A stretch of 64,000 nucleotides of DNA from Dromiciops gliroides (lineage: Eukaryota; Chordata; Mammalia; Microbiotheria; Microbiotheriidae), in NCBI RefSeq assembly GCF_019393635.1, contig NC_057867.1, forward strand, positions 55,812,492 through 55,876,491, in the 5' to 3' direction. The notes under the pieces are model-generated. The model was given only the letters and a program-made list of their open reading frames with translations, was not told the DNA's origin and did not search any database. The position numbers and the translations under genes are program-made. Shown here one piece after another: positions 22,746 to 34,514 of the stretch. Every line of letters starts with the position of its first letter. Within the stretch, counting starts at the first letter, position 1.

Positions 22746-23214
22746 TACTCATTCATCTAAGATCAGGAAAGAACAGACAAAAAGAGACAAAGATGAACAT
22801 GTGCTTACTACCATATGGAACGTGACCAGGAGACAAGACAGATGCTCTGCCCCACAACTTGTTAACCAGCTTGACATAATGCACAAGCATTATAGCTGCA
22901 AAGAAAGAAAACTCAAAGTTACCAGTAGCTCATTTATCTTAAATAATCAAATCTTCTGTCTTAGCAGCCAGTTAGCATACTTCAACATCACAGAGTGGAA
23001 GTCTTATATGGCTGGAAATAAGCTCTCCTCACCCCCATGCTTCTATGTGATGGATTGGAATCAGGCAGGAAATATCTCTACATGATCCAAAGAGTGTCCC
23101 CTCTAGTCCAGTTCAATCTTTCATTATAGCATTTTCATTTGCTTCTCTTTTGCCAGATTTTCTTCCATATAACTATTTTTGATTTTCAAGATGTGGATTT
23201 AACTTTTTCTAATA
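22746..23214. other. Unassigned sequence
   Basis: It may belong to the LTR-like block on the left. No coding or repeat pattern is identified. Confidence 0.35.
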
Positions 23215-23251
23215 TGTTCATGCATTTTCTTTTTTTTTTTTTTTTTTTTTT

Positions 23252-23385
23252 GGTGAAGCAGTTGGGGTTGTGACTTGCCCAGGGTCACACAGCTAGTAAG
23301 TGTTAAGTGTCTGAGGCCAGATTTGAACTCAGGTCCTCCTGACTCCAGAGCTGGTGCTCTATCCACTGCCCCACCTAGCTTCCCC
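23252..23385 (-). mobile_element. SINE-A, antisense, with 15-bp TSD
   Basis: A 22-base T-tail precedes it. The perfect TSD TGTTCATGCATTTTC is at 23215-23229 and 23386-23400. Confidence 0.95.
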
Positions 23386-23564
23386 TGTTCATGCATTTTC
23401 AAGTGTTTCTGCTTTTATAAAGATATAAATTCAGAAAGTTGCTCATTTCTATTTTTTTCTTTTATAGCTTTAAATTCTTTTTTTGAAATCTGGCCTGTTT
23501 TATTCACACATGACATTATATCCCCTGTCTCAGCATCCATTAACTAGTGATCTTCACTTATCTA

Positions 23565-23815
23565 GAATGTACTCTTTGGTCTGTCTCTCCTGTAATAACA
23601 TGACTAATGTGGAAGCATGTTTTTACATGACTGAACAATGCATAACCTATACCAATCTGCTTACCATCTCAGGAGGGTAGGAGAAGAGGAAAGGAGAAAA
23701 TTTGGGACTCGGTTTTTTTTTTTTTTTAACGAATGCTAAATTTGTTAAAAAATGCTAAAATTGTTTTTTACATGTAATTGGGAAAATATTTAAAAGAAGA
23801 AAATAAATAAAACAT
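23565..23815 (+). mobile_element. L1 3'-terminal UTR, sense
   Basis: The order is acatgactaatgtggaagc, taacctataccaatctgc, a purine-rich aggagggtaggagaagagga, then ttacatgtaattgggaaaat and an aaataaataaa end. The reverse complement of the 59.8-kb L1 3' UTR shows the same order. Confidence 0.7.
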
Positions 23816-24190
23816 CAGGGTCCTGCCTCAGTACTAACAAAGAGATCCCTGTAATCTTCTTCTGGCCAGTTGTTTGACCCTCTTACCATCTGTGGGCTGA
23901 GTTCCAGAAGTGGTTGCTTCACTTCCTTGTTTGCTGTGGCTATGGCTGGGTCTTCACTAGGGTTGGTATTGTGCTGGTGAGGCCTGCATTGGTCTTTGCT
24001 CCACTCTAACGCCAGTACAACAAACCTTTCCTGCAGACCTTCTGAGTTGTCTTTGGCTGGAAAATTATTTCACCCTGTCCTTTTGTAGGTTTTGCTGCTC
24101 TAAGAATTGTGTTATGGCATTACTTGAAGGTATTTGGAGGGATTTTCGGGAGAGCTCAAGTGAGTCATCATCGCCTTTCATCTCCCATTT
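23816..24190 (-). mobile_element. L1 5' UTR fragment, antisense
   Basis: Parallel words with 25.2-25.5 kb (tgtaatcttcttctggccag, ctggaaaattatttcacc, gagctcaagtgagtcatc) show it is a second copy of the same L1 5' UTR. It abuts ORF1 of the next L1 without ORF1 of its own. Confidence 0.6.
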
Positions 24191-24194
24191 CAGC

Positions 24195-25550
24195 TCCTTC
24201 TCACCAACAATTCTTAAATTATCTCTCCTGGATCTGTTTTCCAGATCTGTTGTTTTTCCAATGAGATATTTTACACTTTCTTCTTCTTTTTTTTTATTTG
24301 GTTGATTTTGTTTGTTTCTTGGTATCTCTTGGAGTCATTAGCTTCTATGTGCCCAGTTCTTGTTTTTAAGGAATTATTTTCTTCAGTGAGCTTTTGAACT
24401 TCCTTTTCCATTTTGCCAGTTCTATTTTTTAGGGAATTTTTGTATATCTTTTTCCATGTGACCAATTATGCTTTTTAAGGAGTTCTTCTCTTAGGATCAT
24501 TTTGTACCTCTTTTCCCATTTGGCCTATTCTTTTTAAAAAAAAAATTTTTTTTCCAAATTGAATAAAAAAGATAATTTTGAACATTAAAAAAAAATAAGA
24601 TCCAACATTTTACCTTTCTTCCTTCCCTCCCTGAAATGGTAAGCAACTCTTTTTTCATGATTTGCTTGCTTTACTCTAATTTCTTTTCTCAATTTTTTCT
24701 CTGCCTCTTTTATTTGATTTTTTAAATAGTTTTTTAAAATTCTCCAAGGAGTTCATTTTGGGTCTGAGACCAATTCATATTTTTCTTGAAGGCATTGGAT
24801 GTAGCTGTTTTGACATTATTGTCTTCTAAATTTGTGTTTGATCTTTCTTGTCACTATAGTAAATTTTTATCATTAGGTTCTTTTTTGTATTTTGCTCATT
24901 TTTCCAGCCTATTTCTTGACTTTTACCTTCATGTCAAAGTTGGGTTCTGTTTTCTGATTGGAGGAGGAACTGTCCCAGCTTTGGGTTTTTGGTGTTACTA
25001 TTTTTAGAGCTAGTTCTGGGAATCTGTAAGTTTTCTGTTCTTCCAAGGTGTTATGATCTAAGGAACAGTGTGTTGACTGCTCTCCTGGCCTGTGCTTTGT
25101 TCCACAAGGAACTACAAGCATTCTTTTATACCCTAGAACTGTGACCAAGGTCCATACTCTTGGTAGTGCTCCTCCTAGCTTTGGTACTGCAACCTAGAAT
25201 GCAATGGACAATGCAACTGAGTTCAGTGATAACATATTGTCCCTTGTAATCTCCTTCTCACCAGTTGTCCAACCCCTTTACTGTCTGTGGGCTAACAGTT
25301 CCAGAAGCTGCTGCTTCCAATTCAATCAACAAGGCTTACTGTTGACATGCCAGGACTTAGTCTGTACTGGACTGTACTCCATTCTTATCCCAGTGAAACT
25401 GACCTTTTCTGTAGACCTTCTAAATTTTCTTGGGCTGGAAAATTATTTGTCACCGACATTTTGTTGGTTCTGCTCTTCTAGAATTTGTTTTCTGGCATTG
25501 GAGACCTCAAGTGAATGCTTCCCTTTACTCTGCCATCTTTGCCCTATCCC
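24195..25550 (-). mobile_element. L1 5' UTR plus ORF1 N-terminal half
   Basis: The right part is 5' UTR ending near a GCCATCTTT site (25532-25540), the inverse of AAAGATGGC. The minus-strand reading at 24271-24465 contains KMEKEVQKLTEENNSLK, the ORF1 coiled coil. ORF1 stops at the start of the RNA-binding domain, and the rest of the L1 is missing. Confidence 0.7.
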
Positions 25551-25559
25551 CTGTATACA

Positions 25560-26944
25560 TATTTTAAAGAGAAATGTGTGTTCCTTTTAAAGTTTTAGTA
25601 CTCATTCTTCCTTCTAGTTTTAGGACCCTGTTTTTATTATTCACATATTAGTGTTCTAGATTTTTATTTTAATATTCTTACTCTTGAAATCTTTAGTGTT
25701 GCAGCCTTTTCCATTCCTACTAACTGTCACACTCATACACATTTTATAGTGGGTACCATTCCTTTCTTCCCCCAGTAGGAGTGGACTAAAAAGCTGACTC
25801 AACCTTCTTCCATACAGCAGCACTTTGTTATTTTGGTCTTTATCTTAAGTAGTCTCTGGGGGAGGGGGAAGGAGCAGAACTGGCCTGAAATGAGTTTCCT
25901 TCTGCCTTCCTTTTGGCTTGGTGCAGCCTCTCACAGCAGTTCATGTCCCATTTCTTTCCTTGACTTTCCTTAGCCCTCTTTGTCTAGGATAAAATGGTGT
26001 GTTGGTGTTTTTTCCCCTGTTGAGGTATAAGGGAAGGCATTATTAACAGTGTCTATGCAGCCTTGGAGGGTTCCTAACTTAGCAGCCATCCTAAGCACAA
26101 AGTAGCACATATCTCTTTTCGCTGTTCCTCACCATGTGGCTTGGAAAGTTCACTGTCTGCCTTGTGGGATAGGGAATGAATAAGAGGTAGACTTTTCTGG
26201 CAGTCTCTACAGCAGATGGAAATTCCACTGTGATTCTCTGGTACAAAGTTGATTTATTAATTCTGTTTGCCACCAGAACACAGAACTAGGAATGATGGTT
26301 GGACATTGCCAATAGTCAAGTTTAGACTTGATATCAAGAAAAGCTTGCTAAGAATTAGAGTTGGTTCAAAAGTAGAATGGACTGCTGTGATACTTTGTTA
26401 TTTCCTTCCCTTGTTACGCAGTGGGAGCTAGCCATATCTTGTAATGTATGTCTGACAGGAAAACTGGCATCATGCCACCTGGAGGGCCCCCAGGGTTGTA
26501 TGCACTGTCTGGTATAGTATCCCTGAATAGTGACCTGCCAGGGGCTGGCTCTGTCGGCTGCTTTAGTTCTCAGAAGCCAGGGCTAGGATCCCATTGGCTT
26601 CAAGCCCCATTTCTTGGAGCTTGGTCTGGCTTCAGGCCTTCTTATGTGTCCCCTTTCAGAACTCCCACAAGTTTCTGACTATTTTCTTGTGCAGTTCTGA
26701 ACTAAATAAAGGAGCTTACTGGTGTGTCCATTTAATATTATTGATAATAATTTGACTTCATGCTCTTTTGAATCTTTGTCTGTTTGTCAGGGTAGCTAGA
26801 CTTGATTTAAGCTATTCATATTTTCATCTTAATCAGGAGTTTGGTAGAACAAATTTTCAAAAAATATAGATGACCTAGAAATTAGAACCACCCTTTTTTC
26901 CATTGACATTTCTGCTTTTGTTTTTGCTTGAAGGGCATCATAAC
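25560..26944. other. Unassigned DNA
   Basis: About 1.4 kb with no recognised transposon. It includes a 76-codon frame followed by AATAAA (separate entry). It could be single-copy DNA or an old LTR. Confidence 0.35.
26448..26709 (+). other. Small open frame followed by AATAAA
   Basis: A 76-codon frame (26448-26678) begins MSDRKTGIMPPGGPPGL, and is GC-richer than its surroundings. A stop is followed after about 25 bases by aataaa (26704-26709) and then a GT-rich stretch, the layout of a transcript end. No homologue is recognised. The same layout would fit the R region of a degraded LTR. Evidence is weak. Confidence 0.2.
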
Positions 26945-27130
26945 ATTCAAGGAAGAATGTTGAAAGTTCAGGTCATGTAGACCTAGGTTCAAATCCCACT
27001 TCTGAGATTCCATTTCATTATTTGAAAAATAGGGAAATAATTACCAGTTAACTGTTCTCACAATGTTTATTTGACTCTCAAATGAGATAATGTATAGAAA
27101 GCATTCTGTAAATTCTAAAGTCCTATGTGT
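26945..27130 (+). mobile_element. MIR-type SINE
   Basis: It shows gtagacctaggttcaaatcc, then tctcaaatgagataatgt and gcattctgtaaattctaaag, the long-tailed form. Confidence 0.6.
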
Positions 27131-27560
27131 GATCTTGGCCATATCAATTTCAGGTTCTTCATCTATAAAATGGAGATAAGAAAAGTGCTAGGTAGTAGTG
27201 TAAGAGGTAGCTACGTGGCACAGTGGACAGAGTGCCACGCCTAGGATCAGGAAGACCTGAGTTCCAATCTGGCCTCAAATACTTATAAGCTGTGTGACCC
27301 CAGAGGAGTCACTTACCCTGTTTCCTTCTTTTTCGTCATCTATAAAATGAGCTGGAGAAGAAAATGGAAAGCCACTCACCAAATGGGGTCACTAAGGGTT
27401 GAACACAGCTGAAAAGACTGAAAAACAACCACAACAGTGCTTACTTCCCAAGGTTGTTGTGAGGATCAAAAGAGATAATATTTGTGAAGGATTTAGCACA
27501 ATATTTGGCACATCAGTGCTATATAAATGCTAGCTATTGTCATTACCATTGCTGTTACTA
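27131..27560 (+). mobile_element. MIR-type SINE split by another SINE
   Basis: The left half (ttcatctataaaatggagat) and the right half (ggttgttgtgaggatcaaaa, ctatataaatgctagctatt) join when the RTE-tailed SINE between them is removed. A short agtgct word appears at both junctions. Confidence 0.65.
27208..27436 (+). mobile_element. RTE-tailed tRNA-like SINE, sense
   Basis: It starts gaggtagctacgtggcacag, has gagttccaatctgg and aaaatgagctggagaagaaa, then aaatggggtcactaagggtt and a degraded RTE-like tail ending in CAACAACC repeats. Confidence 0.8.
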
Positions 27561-27894
27561 TTCTAATTAGAACTATTATTATAAATGATCTAAAATTCTA
27601 TGAACATACCATGAAAGAAACAGAGGTAAGCATGTATAAGAGACACTAACTAATTGTTGGATCTTAAAGGGAGGAAAACATTTAGAATGTAGACTTTGTA
27701 CAACTTACTGAATTGTTGTTTTAAGAGTTAAGCCTATTTTGACCAGACTTCGTGTTAAAACAGTGATATTAAAGGCACTAGTCTACACCACCTCCTCTGG
27801 CAAATAGCCCAGTATCCAGATTAGATAGAATATGATATTGTTAAGCATTCAGGCTTCCTCTCCAGGTGTATATATAGTAATGGTTTAGGAGCAA

Positions 27895-28910
27895 TCAAAT
27901 CCAGTCCAATGAGCATTTTAGTAAGCACCTACTGAGTGCATGGCTTTGAAAATACAGAGACAAAATGAAAAACAGATCCTTTGCTAAAGGAGATAAAAAT
28001 CCTTTCATGGCATAAAACATAGATAAGAAAGATATATTATGAAGAGGGAAAGCTACTAACAACTAGAGGGATCAGGAAAAAACAGAAAATGGAACATGAG
28101 AGTGGAGAAAAATTAGGGACTACAAGAGTTGGAGATGAGTAGTGAGTGCACTCTAGGTATAGAGGGTAACTTGTACAAAGGCAGAGATCTAGGAAATGAG
28201 TCAGACATGACTGAAACCACTGAACAACAACAAGAGAGATGTCTCATTTGGGCAACAGCAAGTAGACTAGTTTGGTTGGAATAGAGGTTATGAAGGGGAG
28301 TCACATGAAGCAGGAGCTAGATTGGGCAGGACTTTTAATGCCACACTGAGGAATTGGTATTTTGTCTTTGAAACAGTCGGGAGCTACTGAAGATTCTTAT
28401 GTAATATGGAATGACAGAGTCAGATAGCTGTGTGGAGGTTAGATTAGAGAGGGAAAGACCACAAACCTAGATTCCAGTTAGGAGGCTATTAAAATAGTAC
28501 AAATGAGAGGTGAGGACTTGCACTTGCATGGTGATAGGTTTGTGAGTGGAGAGGTGGTAACTAATTGAAGAGATAGTATGGAGGTGGAATGGGCAAGGCT
28601 TGTCAGCTAATTTTTGATATATGAAGTGGAAAAAAGGAAAGAGTTAAAGGCAATTCCGAGATTCCGAACCTAGGTGGGGACTTTTTCAGAAAATAGAAAG
28701 TTTGGAATATAAATTCCATTTTGGAAATATTGAGTTTGAGATGCCTGTAGACAGCCAGTTTGAAATATCTAATAGGATTTATCTGCATAGAGGTGCTAAT
28801 TGAACTCATTAGAAGTCTTAGAATCTCCAAGAGAGAAGACAAAAGACGATCTACGCTATACCTTTAGGGACTCTTTGGTAAAGGGGTGGGGGATGGGTGG
28901 TGATTCAGCA
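27895..28910 (-). mobile_element. L2 LINE fragment, antisense
   Basis: It begins with the inverted 3' end (ttagtaagcacctactgag), then runs through tgaggaattggtattttgtc, cagttaggaggctattaaaa and gagtttgagatgcctgtag. A short RTE-SINE tail piece (gagtcagacatgactgaaac and CAA repeats) is at 28197-28236. Confidence 0.65.
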
Positions 28911-28989
28911 AAGGAAATTATAGAGATTATCCATGAAGAGATTTAGGGATGAAAGAAATTTAGTCCCTTTCTATAAAAATAAATTCTTG

Positions 28990-29138
28990 GGGCAGCTAGG
29001 TTGCTCAGTGGATAGAGCACCGGCCCTGGAGTCAGGAGTACCTGAGTTCAAATCCGGCCTCAGACACTTAACACTTACTAGCTGTGTGACCCTGGACAAG
29101 TCACTTAACCCCAATTGCCTCACTTAAAAAAAAATTTT
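28990..29138 (+). mobile_element. SINE-A, sense, with 15-bp TSD
   Basis: The TSD AAAAATAAATTCTTG is at 28975-28989 and 29139-29153. The A box is mutated to ttgctcagtgg. Confidence 0.94.
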
Positions 29139-29153
29139 AAAAATAAATTCTTG

Positions 29154-30479
29154 ATTATAATATTAGTATGAATATTAGTTCATTTTAGATAATGTAAAAG
29201 GAAGAATTAAAGAAATAATTATTAGAATAATTTTGTTTTCCTCTAAATACCCTATTGATCTATCACTGTTTGACTATATCCAATTTTTCAAATTTACTTA
29301 GATACTTCTCCTGGAATTGGGAGATTTCTGTTCAGCCTTACAACTTCCTGGTCATATGCTCTTACTTTGTTTTTTTTCTGGAGCTTTGCCTATTAACACG
29401 ATGTGAAGTGGATGACAGGCTAAACTTTTCATTAACTGGTTTGCCCCAAATGATTAGTGTTTAAGACTCAGAACTAGGTGTGAAGGATTAGCCCTTAAGC
29501 TCTACTACTTTTAATCACCCTACAGGCTACTCTGAGGGTGTTTTCTGACTAATTAGGGTTATTTCTACCACAAGTTGAGGAGAAAATAATTTCCTGGACT
29601 TTAAAGATCCCTCAAATTAAAGAGAAAATCTTCAAAGAGAGAAGATGTCTATTAATCTGCATTTCGGTAACCTTAAATCTTCCAGTAACAGGCTGCTGAC
29701 TCTGCTACATAGTGATAGTCATCAGCTCTCCTGTACCCATGAATGTGTAACTATGCCCTTCATATCAAGGCCTATTTCTGTAAAAACTCTTAGAGAGTTT
29801 TACCATTAATATATGTGGTTTCTGCATGATCATTTCTCTAAAAAAGTCAGATCTTTGTCTCCATTTTAAATATAGATTGAATAGAACCTTTCACTGAAGC
29901 AGTCCTCTGTTTCAGTATGGTATAGCAGAGGTACATTTGTGTATATCTGTGCTGCCCAAATCATATGAAAATATAATTGGGAAATGTTTACCCCCAAAAT
30001 GCATTACAACATAGATAAAGTTAATTTGTAGTTTTTGAAGTCAGTATGTGTACTGCAGGGATCTGTTTCTATTTGTATTTGACGCCAGTGGTATAGAGAG
30101 AGACTTTGTCCTGGATTCTCTAAGACTCTTCCAATGGATAGTAAGATATAGCAAATCCTGCTGGGAAGAAAGACTATGAATATGGCCAGATGAAAGATAA
30201 GATGTTCATCAACCAAGCTAAGTAGAAAGAGGCTCATCCCTAGAGGGTTGGCCACTTACTAATGAATATTTGTAGCAATAGCAACTCTTAAACAGGTGTA
30301 GAGGATATGATTTATAAAAATAATTTTACCGTTTCTTGAAGTATAGAAAGTTTCTCTTTTACCAAGAAAATTGTCAAAGATAACAAAATATGAAAATGGT
30401 TAATGTTGGAAGAGTTGTTCAAAGACAATTGTCCCAAACATTCTTGGAAGCAATTAGAAATGTGTCAATACTAGTGCAG
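29154..30479. other. Unassigned, unique-looking DNA
   Basis: About 1.3 kb with no repeat that I can identify and no coding frame with family resemblance. One of the longest clean stretches in the window. Confidence 0.4.
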
Positions 30480-30655
30480 AAATGTGTTTGGTGTGATTGT
30501 ACATATATAGCCTATATCAGATTGCTTGCTGTCTTGGGGAGGCAGGAAGGAGGGGAGTGATAGAGAAAGATTTGAAACTGGAAATCTTGTGAAAACAGGT
30601 GTTGAAAATTATCTCTAGATGTAACTGGAAAATAAAATATTTATATGGGAAAAAA
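30480..30655 (+). mobile_element. L1 3'-terminal UTR, sense
   Basis: It has gattgtacatatatagccta and atcagattgcttgctgtc, the purine tract ggggaggcaggaaggagggg, then gtaactggaaaataaaatat. This is the reverse complement of the L1 end at 59.75-59.90 kb. Confidence 0.75.
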
Positions 30656-30679
30656 GAAATGTATCAATAAAGTGATGAA

Positions 30680-31260
30680 AATGCCCATTATCTTGACCTA
30701 GACATTCCAGTTTAAGCATATATGTTAAGGAGGACAAAGACAGGTAGCAAAAATACTGAAAAAAATGCCTATCAATTGGGGAATAGCTAAACAAATTATA
30801 ACATGAAAAACAGTGGGATATTACTGTACAATAAGAATGAATATGAACAATACCAAGAATCAGGGGAACACATACGAACAGATACAAAGTGATTTGAGAA
30901 CAAGAAAAACAATATAAACAATGACCACAACAACATAAATAGAAGTAATTAGAAAGAATATCAACAAAAACAAACAAAAACATGAAAGTGAACACTGTGG
31001 AATCATAATGACAAAGAGACTTGGCCCTGAAGAAGGGCTGGGAAATATACACTTTCCTCCATTCTTTGCCGATTTGGGAGGACTAAAGTTATAGTATATA
31101 ATAACATATAATGTCAAATTTAGCTTATGTGCATATTCGTGTTGCTGAATTCTTTTTAATAATTAAAAAATGTTATGTGAAATGGCCAACTGGGGAAAGG
31201 AGGGAGCCAAGATTTATTTGAAAATGAAAGCGTCTATAAATAAAATATAACACAATTTTA
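30680..31260 (+). mobile_element. L1 ORF2 tail and 3' UTR, sense
   Basis: The stretch atgcctatcaattggggaat followed by agctaaacaaattataac is the sense ORF2 tail. A variant 3' UTR follows (cacaacaacataaatagaag, gaatcataatgacaaagaga) and ends A-rich. Confidence 0.65.
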
Positions 31261-31288
31261 AAAACAAATTAGTTTAATTTTTATTTTT

Positions 31289-31392
31289 TGCAGGGCAGTG
31301 AGGGTAAGTGTCAAGTAACTGAGGCCAGATTTGAACTCAGGTGTTTCTGAATCCAGGGCTGATGCTTTATCCACTGCACCACTAGCTGTCCC
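31289..31392 (-). mobile_element. SINE-A, antisense, internally deleted
   Basis: After agggtaagtg it jumps to tcaagtaactgagg, losing about 30 bases between two taagtg words. The flanks tataacacaattttaaa and tataatgcaatttttaaa are the decayed TSD. Confidence 0.85.
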
Positions 31393-31639
31393 CTATAATG
31401 CAATTTTTAAAAGAAAGAAAATAAATGGTTTTGGTGATGGTTGGTTTCAACTGTATCATTGCTAAAAGAGATGGTTCAGTTGTTGAAAGTATATCAGGAA
31501 AGAAATGTGTAAAGCCAAAAAGTATTTAAAAAAAAGTGGGGGGAAAGATCTGGAATTTCAGTGGACTGTATGCTAAATTTAAATCAAAAGTATGACAGGG
31601 CAACAACAAAAAAGGTATTAAGGATGCACAAAGAGGATA

Positions 31640-31890
31640 GTTTCTAGCACTAAGGAAAAGGCAGTCCTATCATACTCTGTCTTTGATATACCTGGATATC
31701 TGTAATACTGAATTATATTCTGGGTGGCACATTTTAGGAAGTAGATTGGCAATATAGAGAGTCATGATCGAATTTCAATCAGGATCATGATTTACCATGT
31801 GATCATGTTTTAAGAGGTGTTCATGTCATAGGAGGATCAGATGAAGGTACTAGAGATACACAGTCAGTGATTTCATGAAAATGATCAGGA
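31640..31890 (-). mobile_element. L3/CR1-like LINE relic
   Basis: It reads ctgggtggcacattttagga, then gttcatgtcataggagg and atcagatgaaggtactagag. This resembles the antisense CR1/L3 3' region (catgtcatatgaggat, gaaggaactgg). Recognition is by memory at high divergence. Confidence 0.4.
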
Positions 31891-31939
31891 AACCTCATGG
31901 CTGGCTATTTAAATAATTCGATCTCAGTGTATTAGAATT

Positions 31940-32714
31940 ACAAGGTGAGAACAGTTTAGTTAGCACTTCAGTCATGAAGGGCTTGTTAGCTACTCAGTTG
32001 AGTATACTTATGGTAACTTATATTATTGACCCTTCACTGTCATCTTTTAGAAAAATTACATTAAACTCTTTTCCACAGAAATATGGATTTACCCTAATTT
32101 TGAGGCAAGCTGAGAATGGGATACATCAACAGGCTTGTGATTTTCCTGTTTTGGGAGTGTAACAATTAGGTTTATAGAGGAATAATGTAATTTGCTATTT
32201 TTTAGGGGTGGGCGGCTTGGATTGGCTGAGATTGGAGATGATATGGAAAAAGAAATGAGATTTTATTTTAGTTTCTTGTAAAAGCTTATTGAGGTCACAA
32301 ATCTAAGGAGAGAAATTAATTTTAAAAATCCGAAGATTTGAGTTACTGAATTGCCATGAAATAATAACAGTACAGAAGTTTAAAATATTTTAAAGTAACA
32401 TTCATTTAGAAACAGGGCATAACCAAAGGGAATGGTGAATTCAGTATTGTGGCACATTGGTTGGTGACACCAAAGATTTGGAGTTGTTTCCCTGTACACT
32501 TATAAGAATGCACCTGAATGAGTCTGGGCAAGAGCAAAGGATTGACACAAAATTGAGGGTGACTTAAAAGAATGCCTCTCTTCTAGTGGGCTATTGATTA
32601 TTTCATGCTGAACTAAGTATTCTTCAGATTTCAAAGAAAAGTAGAAGTAATAAAGCCAAATTAGCAGGCAGATGTCATCAAATAATAGCAAATCCTTAGA
32701 TTCTTCCCCCCTTT
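31940..32714. other. Unassigned DNA
   Basis: No recognisable repeat or coding pattern. Confidence 0.35.
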
Positions 32715-32915
32715 TGAGACATCATGATCTACTCGAAAGAGTGCTTGATCAAGAGTCAAAAAGCTTGATTTCAAATCCTGGATCTGCCATTCATTACCAC
32801 TTTGGATAAGATACGTTAGTTTTCTGGGCCTCAGTTTGCTCATCTTTCAAAGAAGTAGATTTGACTAGATGACCTCTAAGGTTTCTTCCACCTCTAATTC
32901 TGTGATCCTATCTCT
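32715..32915 (+). mobile_element. MIR-type CORE-SINE
   Basis: It shows gatttcaaatcctggatctg, tgggcctcagtttgctcatc and actagatgacctctaaggtt, then tctaattctgtgatcct. The family order is well preserved. Confidence 0.8.
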
Positions 32916-34180
32916 GTACTACTCCTTTTACTTCGGACCTACTTGAAGTGTGTTTAACATAGAGTCATCATAACTTTTAGCACATTTTCCTGTGTCCTGG
33001 GATGCACACCCATACAATTTCCTGGAACTTGGTTTGGCTGAATTATCTTCTTGACCTTACACACCAGATTGGTTGCCTACCACTAACAGAGTCAGAGGAA
33101 TAGGAATTCCTATTGCCAATAGTAGTGTTAGTAATAGCTGCAGCCAGTAGTGGCAGTGTAGTCCCAATAAAAAAGTTTCCTTTTACTTGTTAAGATGCTA
33201 AATGTTTCACTGTTCTAATTCCCTTGTCTGTCTCTGACAGCATTCACAGCTGCACAGAGGATGTGTTTGGAATACATGTTCAGAAGAGAGCTATAAGAGG
33301 CTGACACCATCTCTAGTCATCCCAGTGTCACCTTTTTGTTTAGAGGAGAAAGATAAACATAGGTTAGGATACAGTGAGATGTTCTGCCCCTGAACATATG
33401 TTGGGTCTACATAGGAGAATGAGCTGCTCTTTGCCAGGCCTCTGAATATTATCTATATTCATGTGTCATACATAGTGTACTTTAATCTATAAACATGAAA
33501 CTGGGCTTGTGGACAAAGTGGCAAAACCAAAAGTCCAGAAACTGATTTGATTTCCATTTTGTCCTTGATTTTTGTCCAATGATGACTAATGTTATGTTAT
33601 ATCTCTTTGAAAATTTCCTGGACTAGGGGTTGGGAGAAATAGAGAGGAGGTATTAGAAACAAACTCTCTGGGAAATTGTAATAAGATTTGTCAAAAAGAA
33701 AAAGAGAATCATTGAAAACAGCTAACTGGACTTGCTAGAAGAGGCAGGGATGTGAGATGACAGACAGCTGACTGTTGATACAGTGGTATCCTGACCTGCC
33801 TTCTGTTTCATTAATTATTCTTCCTGTTTCAATTAAGTGAATTGTCTTCTGCTAAAGCTCACCAGAATCTGCTTGGCTCTTTTAAATCAGTCACTATAAT
33901 TTGCATGTGTTTTAGCATTAATAATGTCTGAGCTGACAATAGAAGGCAGCTACATGGCTGGCCTGAGTTAGGCTATTTCTGAATAGTATTGTGTCATTTT
34001 GGAGTTTTCCCTGGGATGTATGCCAGCATTGGTCTGAATTTCAAAGTCACATGACAAAAGGTAAAGTGAAAGATTGAAATAGTGTCATTTAGACCAACAT
34101 GCTTTCTCAGAAGTATTCTTTCTTTTTATTGATCTAGAAGTGCAATTTTATCAATGTTGAGGTGTTGATACTCCGATTCC
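32916..34180. other. Unassigned, unique-looking DNA
   Basis: About 1.25 kb free of recognisable transposons, so a candidate for single-copy regulatory or intronic sequence. It contains an exon-like segment (33241-33373) and homeobox-type core words such as cattaattattc near 33811. Confidence 0.4.
33241..33373 (+). other. Exon-like segment (speculative)
   Basis: A pyrimidine-rich tract with tctctgacag ends at 33240, a good 3' splice-site shape. The frame starting at 33241 stays open past a possible donor (aca|gtgaga at 33373/33374) to a stop at about 33391-33393. The peptide starts HSQLHRGCVWNTC and resembles no family I know. One open frame of this length is possible by chance. Confidence 0.15.
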
Positions 34181-34189
34181 CATCCTCCC

Positions 34190-34350
34190 TCCAAACCCCA
34201 TCAGCAACTGTTCATCAAATGAAATAGTCTTAGCATTCTCTGGGACCTCGTGAGGTCAAATGACTTGTCCAAGGTCACATTTTTGAAGTCAGACTGGTTC
34301 CCCATGTCTTCTTGACTCAAGTCCAGCTTGAGTCTCCACTATTAAGCACT
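34190..34350 (-). mobile_element. MIR-type SINE core fragment
   Basis: It shows gtcaaatgacttgtccaagg followed by tcacatttttgaagtc and actcaagtccagcttgagtc. Confidence 0.5.
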
Positions 34351-34514
34351 TTCCCTAAAAATGCATGTTTTTTAAGTAGGCTATTTTCTCATCTTTTATT
34401 TTATTCTTGTCTTTAGCAAAGTTAAGTAATCGATGTTATCTTAAGGCATAACTTCATCTAATACCAAGTTTATTTTTTTTAAAAGTATTCTTGTCTGTTA
34501 TAATCTAATTTTAC

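Noticed and set aside
26448..26678. Naming the 76-codon frame as a gene
   Set aside because: No homologue recognised and only weak transcript-end signals, so it stays a lead.
30615..31052. 145-codon minus-strand open frame rich in F, S, Y and C
   Set aside because: It is antisense to an L1 ORF2 tail and 3' UTR on the plus strand; the hydrophobic composition comes from AT-rich DNA.
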